Of a DNA stretch of 11,214 bases, positions 1 through 7,120 are shown piece by piece; positions within the stretch are counted from its first letter, which is position 1; each line of letters opens with the position of its first letter. Origin of the DNA: Isotricha intestinalis (lineage: Eukaryota; Ciliophora; Litostomatea; Vestibuliferida; Isotrichidae); NCBI GenBank assembly GCA_023807065.1, contig JAJJLU010004610.1, positions 1-11,214 on the forward strand, given 5' to 3'. The translations under genes and the position numbers were made by a program. The notes beneath the pieces were generated by a model. The model worked only from the letters and a program-made list of their open reading frames with translations, made no database searches and had not been told where the DNA came from.

Positions 1-1108
1 TCATCATATTTATATTTATATTATTATTTGTAATATTATTATCTACATTTACAAATGTTGAATTATCATCTTTTAATATATTTTTTACTTTTTTTTCACA
101 TTTTTCTTGTAATTCTAAATTCAATTTATTTAAATTTAAATTTTCACTATTTAAATAATTATTTTCTTCACTAAATTTAATTCAGATATTTTTATCAATA
201 AGAAATTTATATAAATATTCAATAATATCAGTTAATCTAATAGTAAATTTATTATTACAAAAATTAACATATTCTTCTTGTATCATATTACAATGTTTTA
301 ATGTTTCATACCATTCAGAAGCTAAATCAAATTGTTTTTCTGTAATTTCTTTTGCATTTTTATTTACATTTTCAATCTTTCAATTTCATTATATAATGAT
401 TTTTTTTTCCTCTTAAATTATTTATACTTTTTGATGAATTTAATGTATGAAAATTATCACTATATTGATTATGAATTGTATTTTGACTTTTATTAATTGT
501 TCTTCTATTTAATGAACTATTCATTGCTTGATATTGATTTAATTGAGTAATTATATCAACATTATTTTTTTGTTGCTTATATTGAGAAACTTCTTTTTAA
601 TATTTATATAATTCTTTTTCCATTTTTGATAATTCTTTTTCTTTTTTACTTAATGCTAATTTTAATGTTTTTATATGATTTGCTAATTTTTGATTTATAT
701 CTTTATATAATTGTAAATTTTTATTAATTTTATTTACTATTTGTGATGGATTTACAATAAAAACTTCATTTAAGTTATTTTTATCTTTTGATTTATACAT
801 TAATACTTTTTTATTTAAATTTGAAATTATATTTTCTTTTTCCATAATTAAATTTTCAAACATAAAAATTTTACTATTTGCTATATCAATATCATTTTTA
901 TATTTATTTATTTGATTTGAATATTTTGTAAGTTTATTATTTTCTTTTTTTCAATCTGATATTTGTTCTAATAAAAGTTTATTTTCTTGTTTAGTTTATT
1001 CTATAAATAAATCAACTTTTTTGTCTATTCTTCTAATTGATGATAAGAATCTACATATTGATTTATTAATTTATTTGCTGTTTCAGTGTTTTGGCATTTT
1101 TCATTCAT
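1..1108 (-). pseudogene. Decayed coiled-coil protein gene, 5' part (3' end outside window)
   Basis: Read on the minus strand, this stretch is clearly former coding DNA, but no single frame is open. A likely start is the ATG at 1108-1106 (MNEKCQNTETANKL...). The meaning then moves to a second frame near 1025-1030, to a third in the nine-base A run at 400-408, and back to another near 365-370. Premature stops in the coherent frames are TAA at 996-998, TGA at 951-953, TAA at 597-599 and TGA at 182-184. The longest open piece (863-597) is 88 residues with heptad-like Lys/Glu/Leu spacing (ALSKKEKELSKMEKELYKY), and meaningful sequence continues past its TAA (KEVSQYKQQKNN). A later part reads ASEWYETLKHCNMIQEEYVN. 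I infer a coiled-coil protein of at least about 360 residues, now a pseudogene. No family is recognised. Sequencing error is a weaker alternative, because neighbouring genes with equally long A runs are intact. Confidence 0.72.
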
Positions 1109-1338
1109 TTTAAAGATTTTTATTGTTTTTATAATTTTTTAATATAATCAATGATTAGCAAAAAAATTTAAATATTTTTCAAATATATGTCTTATTAATT
1201 TATTTATTTTACTTTTAAAAATAATTTTGAGATTTTATATTTAATTTTAAATGGGGATTGGGATTGGGCCCAATCCCTCAAAAACCTTCTAATTAATTAA
1301 AATTAATATTAAAATTTTTTTATAAAATTAAAAAAAGA
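1109..1338. promoter_or_regulatory. Intergenic region between two divergent pseudogenes
   Basis: This 230-base spacer separates the 5' end of the minus-strand coiled-coil pseudogene from the 5' end of the plus-strand pseudogene. It is nearly pure A/T except for the GC island at 1253-1279, described separately. Its head-to-head position suggests a former shared promoter region. I see no reading frame, tRNA or other gene in it. Confidence 0.4.
1253..1277. repeat. GC-rich island: tandem GGGATT units plus perfect 18-bp palindrome
   Basis: Bases 1253-1268 read GGGGATTGGGATTGGG, two and a half direct repeats of a GGGATT unit. Bases 1260-1277 (GGGATTGGGCCCAATCCC) form a perfect 18-bp palindrome centred between 1268 and 1269. 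Both features overlap. In DNA where the surrounding spacer is almost only A and T, nineteen G/C bases out of 25 cannot be background. The island sits midway between two divergent 5' ends, so a dimeric transcription-factor site is one explanation. A telomere-like remnant or a mobile-element end are others. It is not flanked by T-runs as a hairpin terminator would be. Confidence 0.8.
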
Positions 1339-2140
1339 ATGTTTTATAAAGTTTTTTTTTCATTAATAAAAATGAATTCATATTTTACCATAAATAAAAA
1401 ATTATTAAATTCTTTTTCATTTTCAAAAATTAATTCCCAAAATTTAAATTTAACTTCAATTCATAAAAAAAATATTAGTACGGATGATTCATTAAATGAC
1501 AAAAAAAATTTCTTCAATTATAAAAAATTTACAACCAAAGAGTTTATTATTTAATATAAAATAGGAAAATATCCTCCATTAAAATATAAATATTTAGTAA
1601 AAGATGATCAAAAGAAAAAATTATTGATTTTAAAATTATATAATAACCTAAATTCCAAATATTCTAAATACCAAATTAATATCTTAAAAGTCAATTTAAA
1701 TAGAATAAAATTAAATTCAGAGAATGATATTTATAAAAAAAAAACTGAAAAAAATAATAATTTAATAAATAAGAATAATTATCCAAATGGCCTTAATAAA
1801 AATTTATACTTTAAAAAGAAAAAACAAATTTAAATAAAACTTATAAAAATTGCATTAATCATAATATATTAAGAAAAGAGAAGAATAATAGTACTTTAAT
1901 ATTAATTAAAGAAAAGTTTTATGAAAAAGAATTTGGAGAAGCTTTAAATAAAAAGTTATCTAGGCCAAATATAAAAAAAATACTATAAAATTGATAAAAA
2001 CAATTAAACAATATTTGATTAATTTTGAAGAAAAAAGTAAAAATTTAGAATTTCCAAAGTTAATAATAAAAAATTCTCAAAACAAAATAAGAAGTGAAGG
2101 AACACAAACTTATATAGATGAAAGTCTAAATAAAAGTTAG
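1339..2140 (+). pseudogene. Frameshifted Lys/Asn-rich protein gene
   Basis: A plus-strand coding relic of about 265 residues. It begins at ATG 1339 (MFYKVFFSLIKMNSYFTINK) and is open to a TAA at 1552-1554. The same frame stays meaningful beyond it (YKIGKYPPLKYKYLVKDDQK) until TAA at 1831-1833. From about 1827 the sense moves to another frame (NLNKTYKNCINHNILRKEKN), and after the A8 run at 1973-1980 to the third (KLIKTIKQYLINFEEKSK), which ends at a natural-looking TAG at 2138-2140 followed by A/T-only DNA. The two open pieces should therefore be read as parts of one gene, not two small genes. There is one nonsense change and two frameshifts, both at A-rich runs. The protein is basic with no recognised domain. 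Its partner across the divergent spacer is also broken. Confidence 0.65.
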
Positions 2141-2236
2141 AAAGAATAAATTTTTTATATAAAATTATTTATTTATTATATATTATAAATAATAAAATAC
2201 TTTAATATATTTGTATTAAAAAAAATAAATCTGTAA

Positions 2237-2836
2237 CTAAATTATCACTATATTGTGAACTATTAAAAAATTAGTTTTTAAATCTTCCTTATTATCAGTA
2301 TCTGTATTTGTTTTATTTTTTACTTGTTTTCTCATAAATTTTAATATTGAATTATTTCCTAATTTTTCATTTGTATCTTCTTCTTCACTTGATTCATTAC
2401 TACTTTTCTTTTCTGTTACTGATCTACTACTTGATTTTGATTCTTATTTAATTTCATCTTTTGATTTTTCATTTATTATATCACTTAATACTAATTTTTT
2501 ATTTGAAGTTAATTTTGAAAGATCAGTTAAATTTTCATTTATTATTTTTGTATCATTTTCACTTTTTATTTCTTTTAATAAATCATCAGTAAATGATGAG
2601 ATTAATTTGCTTTGATTTTGTTCAATAAGATTTAATGAGTCTTTTTTGATTTTAAAAATAAAATATTTATCATTAAGTTCTTTATTTTGTTCTTTAGTTA
2701 ATAAATTTTTTCTTGCAACAATTTTAACTAAAACAACATTTTCTTCAGATGAATCAATATTTGATTGAAATAATTCATTATTATAATTATTTTCATCAAT
2801 AACATATAATTTTAATGATCTTATATTTTCATTCAT
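2237..2836 (-). pseudogene. Acidic/Ser-rich hypothetical protein with one in-frame TAA
   Basis: From ATG 2836-2834 the frame is open for 130 residues (MNENIRSLKLYVIDENNYNN...) to TAA at 2446-2444. It then continues, in the same frame and with strongly protein-like composition, for 68 more codons (ESKSSSRSVTEKKSSNESSE...) to TAG at 2239-2237. The single TAA is one transition from CAA (Gln). The full product would be 199 residues: an N-terminal mixed alpha/beta-like half with Leu/Ile/Lys, then a low-complexity Ser/Glu tail. No family is recognised. The frame also extends eight codons upstream of the ATG to a TTTTGTATTTTAG that resembles a splice acceptor (TAG at 2863-2861), so the ATG may not be the true 5' end. 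No convincing donor was found. It could be a recent pseudogene, a functional 130-residue truncation, or a readthrough gene. It faces the 1339-2140 pseudogene tail to tail, 96 bases apart. Confidence 0.55.
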
Positions 2837-2940
2837 TGAATATTTTTCTAATTTATATTTCTAAAATACAAAAATCTTAAAAAGCAACATGAATATAAAA
2901 CACTATTTATTAATTAAATAGCTATTAAAAAAGTATTCAA

Positions 2941-3267
2941 TTTTATCAAAAGAAATTTATTATGCCATTTATGACCAATTAATCTTTTACTTTCATTTAT
3001 TGTAGATTTAGAATATCCTCCTATATATAGAGTTGAATCTCCAACATATATAGTTTTATTTGTAAAACAAAAACTGAAGAAATTAATCTACTTCCATTTC
3101 CACGATTTTATAATATTTCAATTTTATTATTATCATTTCATTATTCCAACACATGATGTTGTTATTCCTAAATCAACACCTATATATAAACTTAATGTTT
3201 CTAAAAATTTATCTGATTTTTTCTTCTCTTTTCTCAGACTCCTTATTGATATCCTTATTAATTTTTA
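2941..3267 (-). pseudogene. Hsp70-family ATPase, N-terminal fragment, frameshifted
   Basis: The minus strand encodes a recognisable start of an Hsp70 nucleotide-binding domain in pieces. Bases 3186-3136 give YIGVDLGITTSCVGIMK, matching the phosphate-loop signature IGIDLGTTNSCV of Hsp70 proteins (here Ile replaces the first Thr). After a frameshift beside ATGAAA at about 3136 come KIEIL, an in-frame TAA at 3110-3108, and NRGNGSRLISSVFVL, which fits the NxxGNRTTPSYVAF stretch. A second shift at the T4 run near 3064 restores TNKTIYVGDSTLYIGGYSKS and NESKRLIGHKW, matching the VGDxA...N(T)xxxxKRLIGRKF segment. Homology fades about 85 residues in; the rest of the roughly 600-residue Hsp70 is not visible in this window. 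A Lys/Glu-rich leader (SEKREEK, KKSDKFLETL) precedes it. I infer a truncated, dead copy; the order and spacing of three conserved blocks make the family call firm. Confidence 0.8.
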
Positions 3268-3418
3268 TTTTCATTATCTTTTCCTTTATTAACTTTGGCT
3301 TTAACTTTTAAAATAGAATCTTATTTGAGAATCATTGAAATTTTAATTTTTTTTCTTTATCTACTAAACAGTGAATTTTTGTCAAAATTTATTTTCTGGA
3401 TTATTGTCAATATTTTCT
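3268..3418 (-). other. Coding-like debris between the protease stop and the Hsp70 fragment
   Basis: On the minus strand, directly after the protease stop, short frames look protein-like but are interrupted. One begins at an ATG overlapping that stop (ATATGA, ATG at 3422-3420) and gives MKKILTIIQKINFDKNSLF before a TAA. Another reads CLVDKEKKLKFQ, a TGA, FSNKILF, a TAA, and then KLKPKLIKEKI, running into the charged leader ahead of the Hsp70 fragment. I interpret this as the decayed N-terminal extension of the Hsp70-like gene or leftover sequence of a lost protease C-terminus. The choice cannot be made by eye. Confidence 0.35.
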
Positions 3419-4489
3419 TCATATATTAGTTATTTTTTCTAGATTTTTTTTTACTTCATCATAATGTGCAAAACAGAAATCAATAGGGAATCTGCTTTTT
3501 TTAGTTTCAGTATCAATACAAGTTAATTGTAAGAAATTACATCCTTCACCTTTTCCTGTTTTAAAAAGTCCTCCAGTATAATAATTAACATTATACCAAC
3601 CACTATCTTCAAACACAGCTAAAGTAATATCACTAACAACTAATTCAGGATAATCAGTTGATATCATATAATCACCTAACATTATACGTGCTTCCCAATG
3701 TGAACCTGATGATCCACTTCCTCCTTGATTTTCTAATTCTACTCCAGTTAATGATGGACATCCAAAATGTCCTCTTGCATATTCTAATACTTTAGGAGTT
3801 TGAAGTAATATTCTTGGCAGTCCATTAACTACCTTTACTACCGTCGGATCTGTAATTCCTTGAAATAAGGAGAATAATGAGTTACTAAAAGCTAAAACAT
3901 GACTCAATTCATGGAGGAATAACATTGCTAAATATTTTACCACATTTTTTGAATTAAAAGAATAACGATTTTTTAAGATTAATCCTCCTAATACTGGTCT
4001 TTTAGTTTTAGAATCATATAGTATAGGATAAGCAGCAGCTAAAAAGTCACGATTTCCAGAATCAAAATATGCTACTATATATAAATCATAATCTGAATTT
4101 TTTGATTCTGAAATTAAATTTGGAATTTCTTTAACAGAAAAATCTTCAATTTTGACTTTTTCGAGATTTTTTTCTGTAATTTTAAAATTTTGTGGTTCTT
4201 TAACAATTAAAAATGATTTTAAAATATTTATTGTTAAATCCAGTGATTGTTTTATTATTGATAATTCAGAAAAAGTTATTTGTCCATTTAAAACATCTTT
4301 ATCTAATAATTCATAATCAACATAAATTTTAATTTCTCGAGGTGATAAATTTCTTAATTTTGAGTTTGGAGAATTTTCAGCAGATATACTTTGCATTTTA
4401 GGCTTTTTTATTTTGTCAATACCACATTTAAAAGAAGTTATTAAAGAAAATACTAATATAAGAATAAGGAATTTTAATTTAGATTTCAT
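3419..4489 (-). CDS. Leishmanolysin-like zinc metalloprotease (peptidase family M8), short form
   Basis: Secreted or membrane-associated zinc endopeptidase of the M8 (leishmanolysin/gp63) family, 356 residues. Residues 1-20 (MKSKLKFLILILVFSLITSF) form a signal peptide. Cys22 in KCGID sits where family members carry the propeptide cysteine switch. The strand motif IYVDYELLD (55-63) and the N-terminal domain follow. The zinc site is HELSH at 193-197 (catalytic Glu194). The third His is His264 in GSHWEARIM, and Met275 lies eleven residues later, at the Met-turn position of the family. EDSGWYNVNYYTGGL (294-308) and the Cys-containing GEGCNFLQLTC segment are also typical. The protein stops soon after SRFPIDFC, whereas many M8 proteins run on for 150-250 residues of Cys-rich domain, so it is C-terminally short. 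It ends in TGA. The region downstream is broken coding DNA, which may be linked to the loss. The catalytic set is complete, so activity is plausible. Start chosen because it yields the signal peptide. Confidence 0.93.
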   Translation of the reverse strand: MKSKLKFLILILVFSLITSFKCGIDKIKKPKMQSISAENSPNSKLRNLSPREIKIYVDYELLDKDVLNGQITFSELSIIKQSLDLTINILKSFLIVKEPQNFKITEKNLEKVKIEDFSVKEIPNLISESKNSDYDLYIVAYFDSGNRDFLAAAYPILYDSKTKRPVLGGLILKNRYSFNSKNVVKYLAMLFLHELSHVLAFSNSLFSLFQGITDPTVVKVVNGLPRILLQTPKVLEYARGHFGCPSLTGVELENQGGSGSSGSHWEARIMLGDYMISTDYPELVVSDITLAVFEDSGWYNVNYYTGGLFKTGKGEGCNFLQLTCIDTETKKSRFPIDFCFAHYDEVKKNLEKITNI

Positions 4490-4684
4490 TTTATTTTATT
4501 ATTTCATTTTTTATTTCTGATATGCAATTATTTTTTTGGGCGTTTTTTTATTCAATAAATATTTAACAAAATAAAGAATAAAAATATGGTTCCTATCGGA
4601 TAAAAACAAAAAAAAATTATTTGAAATAAATTATAATTTATAAATTTATTTTTTTGAAATTATCTACTAATATATAACTTAAAT
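4490..4684 (-). promoter_or_regulatory. Spacer upstream of the protease gene, with GGGCG patch at 4531-4549
   Basis: This 195-base A/T spacer separates the 3' end of the membrane-protein gene from the start of the protease gene on the same strand, so it should hold the former's 3' end signals and the latter's promoter. Its only G/C cluster near the ATG is TTTTTTTGGGCGTTTTTTT at 4531-4549 (minus strand AAACGCCCAAA), about 42 bases upstream of the protease start. A second non-A/T patch, GGTTCCTATCGGA, lies near 4587-4600. Function as promoter elements is inferred only from position and contrast. Confidence 0.35.
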
Positions 4685-5929
4685 TTATATATCTAAATTT
4701 TTAATAGAAACATTTTGAATAATAGAATCTTCTGTGTTATTATCATTCTCATTTTCTTCTTTTAACAATTTATCTTTATCATAAAAATTATTTGAATTTA
4801 CTTTTTCTATATATTTACTTCTATCAGGACTAGAATAGCTATCAAAGCTTTCACTATTATTACTTTTTTTTCTGAAACTTAAGCTTTTCTTTAGAAAATC
4901 ATTAATATCTTTTCCTCCTTCTTTAATATACTTTTGAATATCTTCAGTACAAAAATCTTCATTATTATATTTTTTACTAGATTCTCTTCCTTTATACATT
5001 GTTGTTTCTCTTTCATTAATTTTAATCGTTGCATATAAAGAATCTTCTTCATAAAATATTAAATCATATTGTTCTCTTATACACCAAAAAAAAGTTATGA
5101 AATTAAGAAAAATATTCATTATACATATTAATAAATATATATTATATAAAAATATTCCTAATGTTGATTTTGGATTTGTTGTCATATCTTTTTTATCGGT
5201 TGAAAAATGATTTGTTAAAATATAATTTTTCATTATGTTGAAAATAAATTGTAATATTGAAAAAAGTAAATTAAAGTATATTAACATTTTAATTTGAGAT
5301 TTTTTTATTTGTCCATAATTTGATAATGTTCCTTTACTTAAAAGTGAAGTGTGTTTTAAAGAAATTATTTTATCGTTATTTTTATTTTTTTCTATTATTA
5401 AATTTATCACTTTTAAACCATAATATAGTAATATTAAATTTATTATTATTGAATATGATCTATATATTGTTTCGAAAATTCTCTTTTTTTCATGTGTAAA
5501 GTGAAAATGAATAGAAATTTGAAATAAAGAAAAAATAAAAATATTGAAAATATTTATTATAATAAATGTTAAATTATTATTATTTGAAGAATTATCTATT
5601 TCTTCGTTATCTTTTGATATTATTATCATTCTTTGTAAAACATAACTGACCATTAAAATTTGGAAAAAGTAAAAAATTTCTAAAATAAAATTTAAAGAAG
5701 TAATTATAACTAATAACATAATAGCACTTTGTAAAATACATCCTAATATAATTGAATTTTCGAAATTTAATTCTTCATAAAACTTCGTCATTTTTACAAA
5801 TCCATAAATTAAAAAAGAAAAAAGAACAATATTAATAATAATTAAAGAAGAACCAAAAATACATTGTTTATCATTGATATTATCAACACATTTTTCAATT
5901 AAAACTGAAGAAAAAAATAATTTATCCAT
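4685..5929 (-). CDS. Seven-transmembrane protein with Ser-rich cytoplasmic tail
   Basis: Integral membrane protein of 414 residues. I count seven hydrophobic helices, at about residues 24-46, 58-80, 82-104, 120-141, 157-179, 214-236 and 257-281. A short N-terminus carries two Cys (14, 23). Lys-rich loops follow helix 3 and helix 5, and a 130-residue C-terminal tail is rich in Ser, Asn, Asp and Glu (SLSFRKKSNNSESFDSYSS). Positive charges after helices 1, 3 and 5 would place the N-terminus outside and the long tail in the cytosol, a receptor-like layout. The helix count and soluble tail recall GPCR-like or plant TOM1/THH1-type 7TM proteins, but I see no decisive signature such as a DRY or NPxxY motif, so family assignment is open. 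The tail has many possible phosphorylation sites. It is divergent from the 6032 gene and ends in TAA. Confidence 0.85.
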   Translation of the reverse strand: MDKLFFSSVLIEKCVDNINDKQCIFGSSLIIINIVLFSFLIYGFVKMTKFYEELNFENSIILGCILQSAIMLLVIITSLNFILEIFYFFQILMVSYVLQRMIIISKDNEEIDNSSNNNNLTFIIINIFNIFIFSLFQISIHFHFTHEKKRIFETIYRSYSIIINLILLYYGLKVINLIIEKNKNNDKIISLKHTSLLSKGTLSNYGQIKKSQIKMLIYFNLLFSILQFIFNIMKNYILTNHFSTDKKDMTTNPKSTLGIFLYNIYLLICIMNIFLNFITFFWCIREQYDLIFYEEDSLYATIKINERETTMYKGRESSKKYNNEDFCTEDIQKYIKEGGKDINDFLKKSLSFRKKSNNSESFDSYSSPDRSKYIEKVNSNNFYDKDKLLKEENENDNNTEDSIIQNVSIKNLDI

Positions 5930-6031
5930 AATAATAATATAAAAAAAGAGAAAAAAATAAATAAAAAAAAATAATTAAATAAATATACTTATAATCTTAT
6001 TATAAATATATATAATTTATTAAAAAATTAA
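5930..6031. promoter_or_regulatory. Shared intergenic region of two divergent intact genes
   Basis: Only 102 bases separate the start codons of the minus-strand 7TM gene and the plus-strand 362-residue gene, so both promoters and both 5' leaders must lie here or overlap the genes. The sequence is A/T-only apart from scattered single G or C bases, with A-runs near the left gene and TATA-like alternations (TATATATAATTT around 6006-6018) near the right gene. No G/C palindrome like that at 1260 is present. Confidence 0.4.
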
Positions 6032-7120
6032 ATGTCAAATACTTTTTTAAAATTAAGTAAATATGATGATGAAAGTTCAGATGATTCAATAAATTCAATG
6101 AAAACACCAGATAATCCTATTTTTTATATGATTCCAACAGACAAACATCCTTTTCAATTAATAAGAAAAAATTTAAAAACAAAATATCAAATTTTAAGTA
6201 AATTTCATAAAGATTCAGAAGATAAATTATATCAAAATAAAATAGGTTGGCATACTTTATATGAATTTTTTTTTGAAAAATATTTTTTATTTGATAAAAA
6301 TAAAAGAAATACAGGAATTTTTTTAAATTTTAAAGAAATTGAAATTAGAGTCAGAAAAGAAATAGGAAAAATTGATAATGATAAATTAACTGATAAAAAA
6401 AATACAGTTTTTGATATTTTTGATAAAATTGAATTTAATCCTCCAATTTCAGTTTGGTACAGTCATAATTTTATTAGTAATCCTTCAAATAAATTAATTT
6501 CTTTTAACGAAGAATCTTCTTTTGTTGGTCAAATTGTAAATCAATTTAATTCTGAAAATAAAAATAAAATAAATAAAAATTATGAAATAGATGATAATAA
6601 ATTTATAATAGAAAGAGAAAAAGATATTGAAAGAAAAAAAAAAAAGAATAATATATTAAAAGAAAAAACAAAAGTAAATTTTGAAAAATTTCGTTCTAAA
6701 AAAATAGAAAGTAATGACGATTTGACAATAAAATTAATAAAAGTAAATAATGAAAAAAAAAAAGGACAAGATGAATTAGCATTAAAAAAAGAAACAATAC
6801 CTAAAGCAGCAAGAAAATATGTAGAAAGATTTTCTAAAAGAAATAATTTACCTTCTTCTGTTGTTGAAGAAGAAATATCTAATTTAGATAAAGATATTAA
6901 AGCTCATGAAGCTGAAATTAAAAATTCCAAAATGTTTAATAATAATTTTATAGAAGCTAATAGATATTTAATTGATTTTGAATATTTAAATAAAATCATT
7001 GAAAGACAAAGTAAAGATTTTAAAAAATTAAATTTAAAAAAAGAATTAGATAATATGATTTATAGAGTCGATAAATTAATTGATTTTACACAACATTTAG
7101 ACGATAATGATGAAGAATAA
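6032..7120 (+). CDS. Hypothetical charged protein, 362 residues
   Basis: I do not recognise the family. The N-terminus is acidic and Ser-rich (KYDDESSDDSIN, 10-21). Residues 28-160 look like a folded, aromatic-rich domain (PIFYMIPTDKHP, IGWHTLYEFFFEKYFLF, FNPPISVWYSHNF) with two Trp. A lysine-rich linker (about 175-250, including ERKKKKN) could act as a nuclear targeting or nucleic-acid-binding segment. Residues 255-355 are helical with coiled-coil-like spacing (VVEEEISNLDKDIKAHEAEI; YLNKIIERQSKDFKKLNLKK), and the end is acidic (DDNDEE). There is no signal peptide or membrane helix. A nuclear or scaffold role is a guess. The mixed-composition N-terminal domain makes this the best of the four plus-strand genes for a profile search. 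It ends in TAA and the frame has no internal stop. Confidence 0.85.
   Translation: MSNTFLKLSKYDDESSDDSINSMKTPDNPIFYMIPTDKHPFQLIRKNLKTKYQILSKFHKDSEDKLYQNKIGWHTLYEFFFEKYFLFDKNKRNTGIFLNFKEIEIRVRKEIGKIDNDKLTDKKNTVFDIFDKIEFNPPISVWYSHNFISNPSNKLISFNEESSFVGQIVNQFNSENKNKINKNYEIDDNKFIIEREKDIERKKKKNNILKEKTKVNFEKFRSKKIESNDDLTIKLIKVNNEKKKGQDELALKKETIPKAARKYVERFSKRNNLPSSVVEEEISNLDKDIKAHEAEIKNSKMFNNNFIEANRYLIDFEYLNKIIERQSKDFKKLNLKKELDNMIYRVDKLIDFTQHLDDNDEE

Noticed and set aside
597..863. 88-residue ORF as a stand-alone gene
   Set aside because: Coding character continues beyond both ends in the same and shifted frames, so it is only the longest surviving piece of a pseudogene.
1..1108. Euplotes-type programmed +1 frameshifting at AAA-TAA/TAG
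   Set aside because: The frame changes lie in homopolymer runs without the AAA-TAA/TAG slippery stop, go in different directions, and occur together with nonsense codons.
1253..1277. Rho-independent type hairpin terminator
   Set aside because: The palindrome lies between divergent 5' ends, is not followed by a T-run, and the genome is eukaryotic in style.
2840..2940. Intron linking the Hsp70 fragment to the 2237-2836 frame
   Set aside because: An acceptor-like TTTTAG exists at 2866-2861, but the possible GT donor at 2903 gives an immediate stop after joining, and the downstream protein shows no Hsp70 similarity.
1..3420. Alternative genetic code with TAA as Gln and TGA as Trp, as in some ciliates
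   Set aside because: The intact genes run for well over 2,000 codons without internal TAA, TAG or TGA, end in TAA or TGA, and use TGG for Trp. The left-hand relics also need frameshifts, which recoding would not explain.
6032..7120. Enhancer-of-polycomb (EPcA) or other chromatin-complex subunit
   Set aside because: The charged layout prompted the idea, but I could not match the conserved motifs of that domain.
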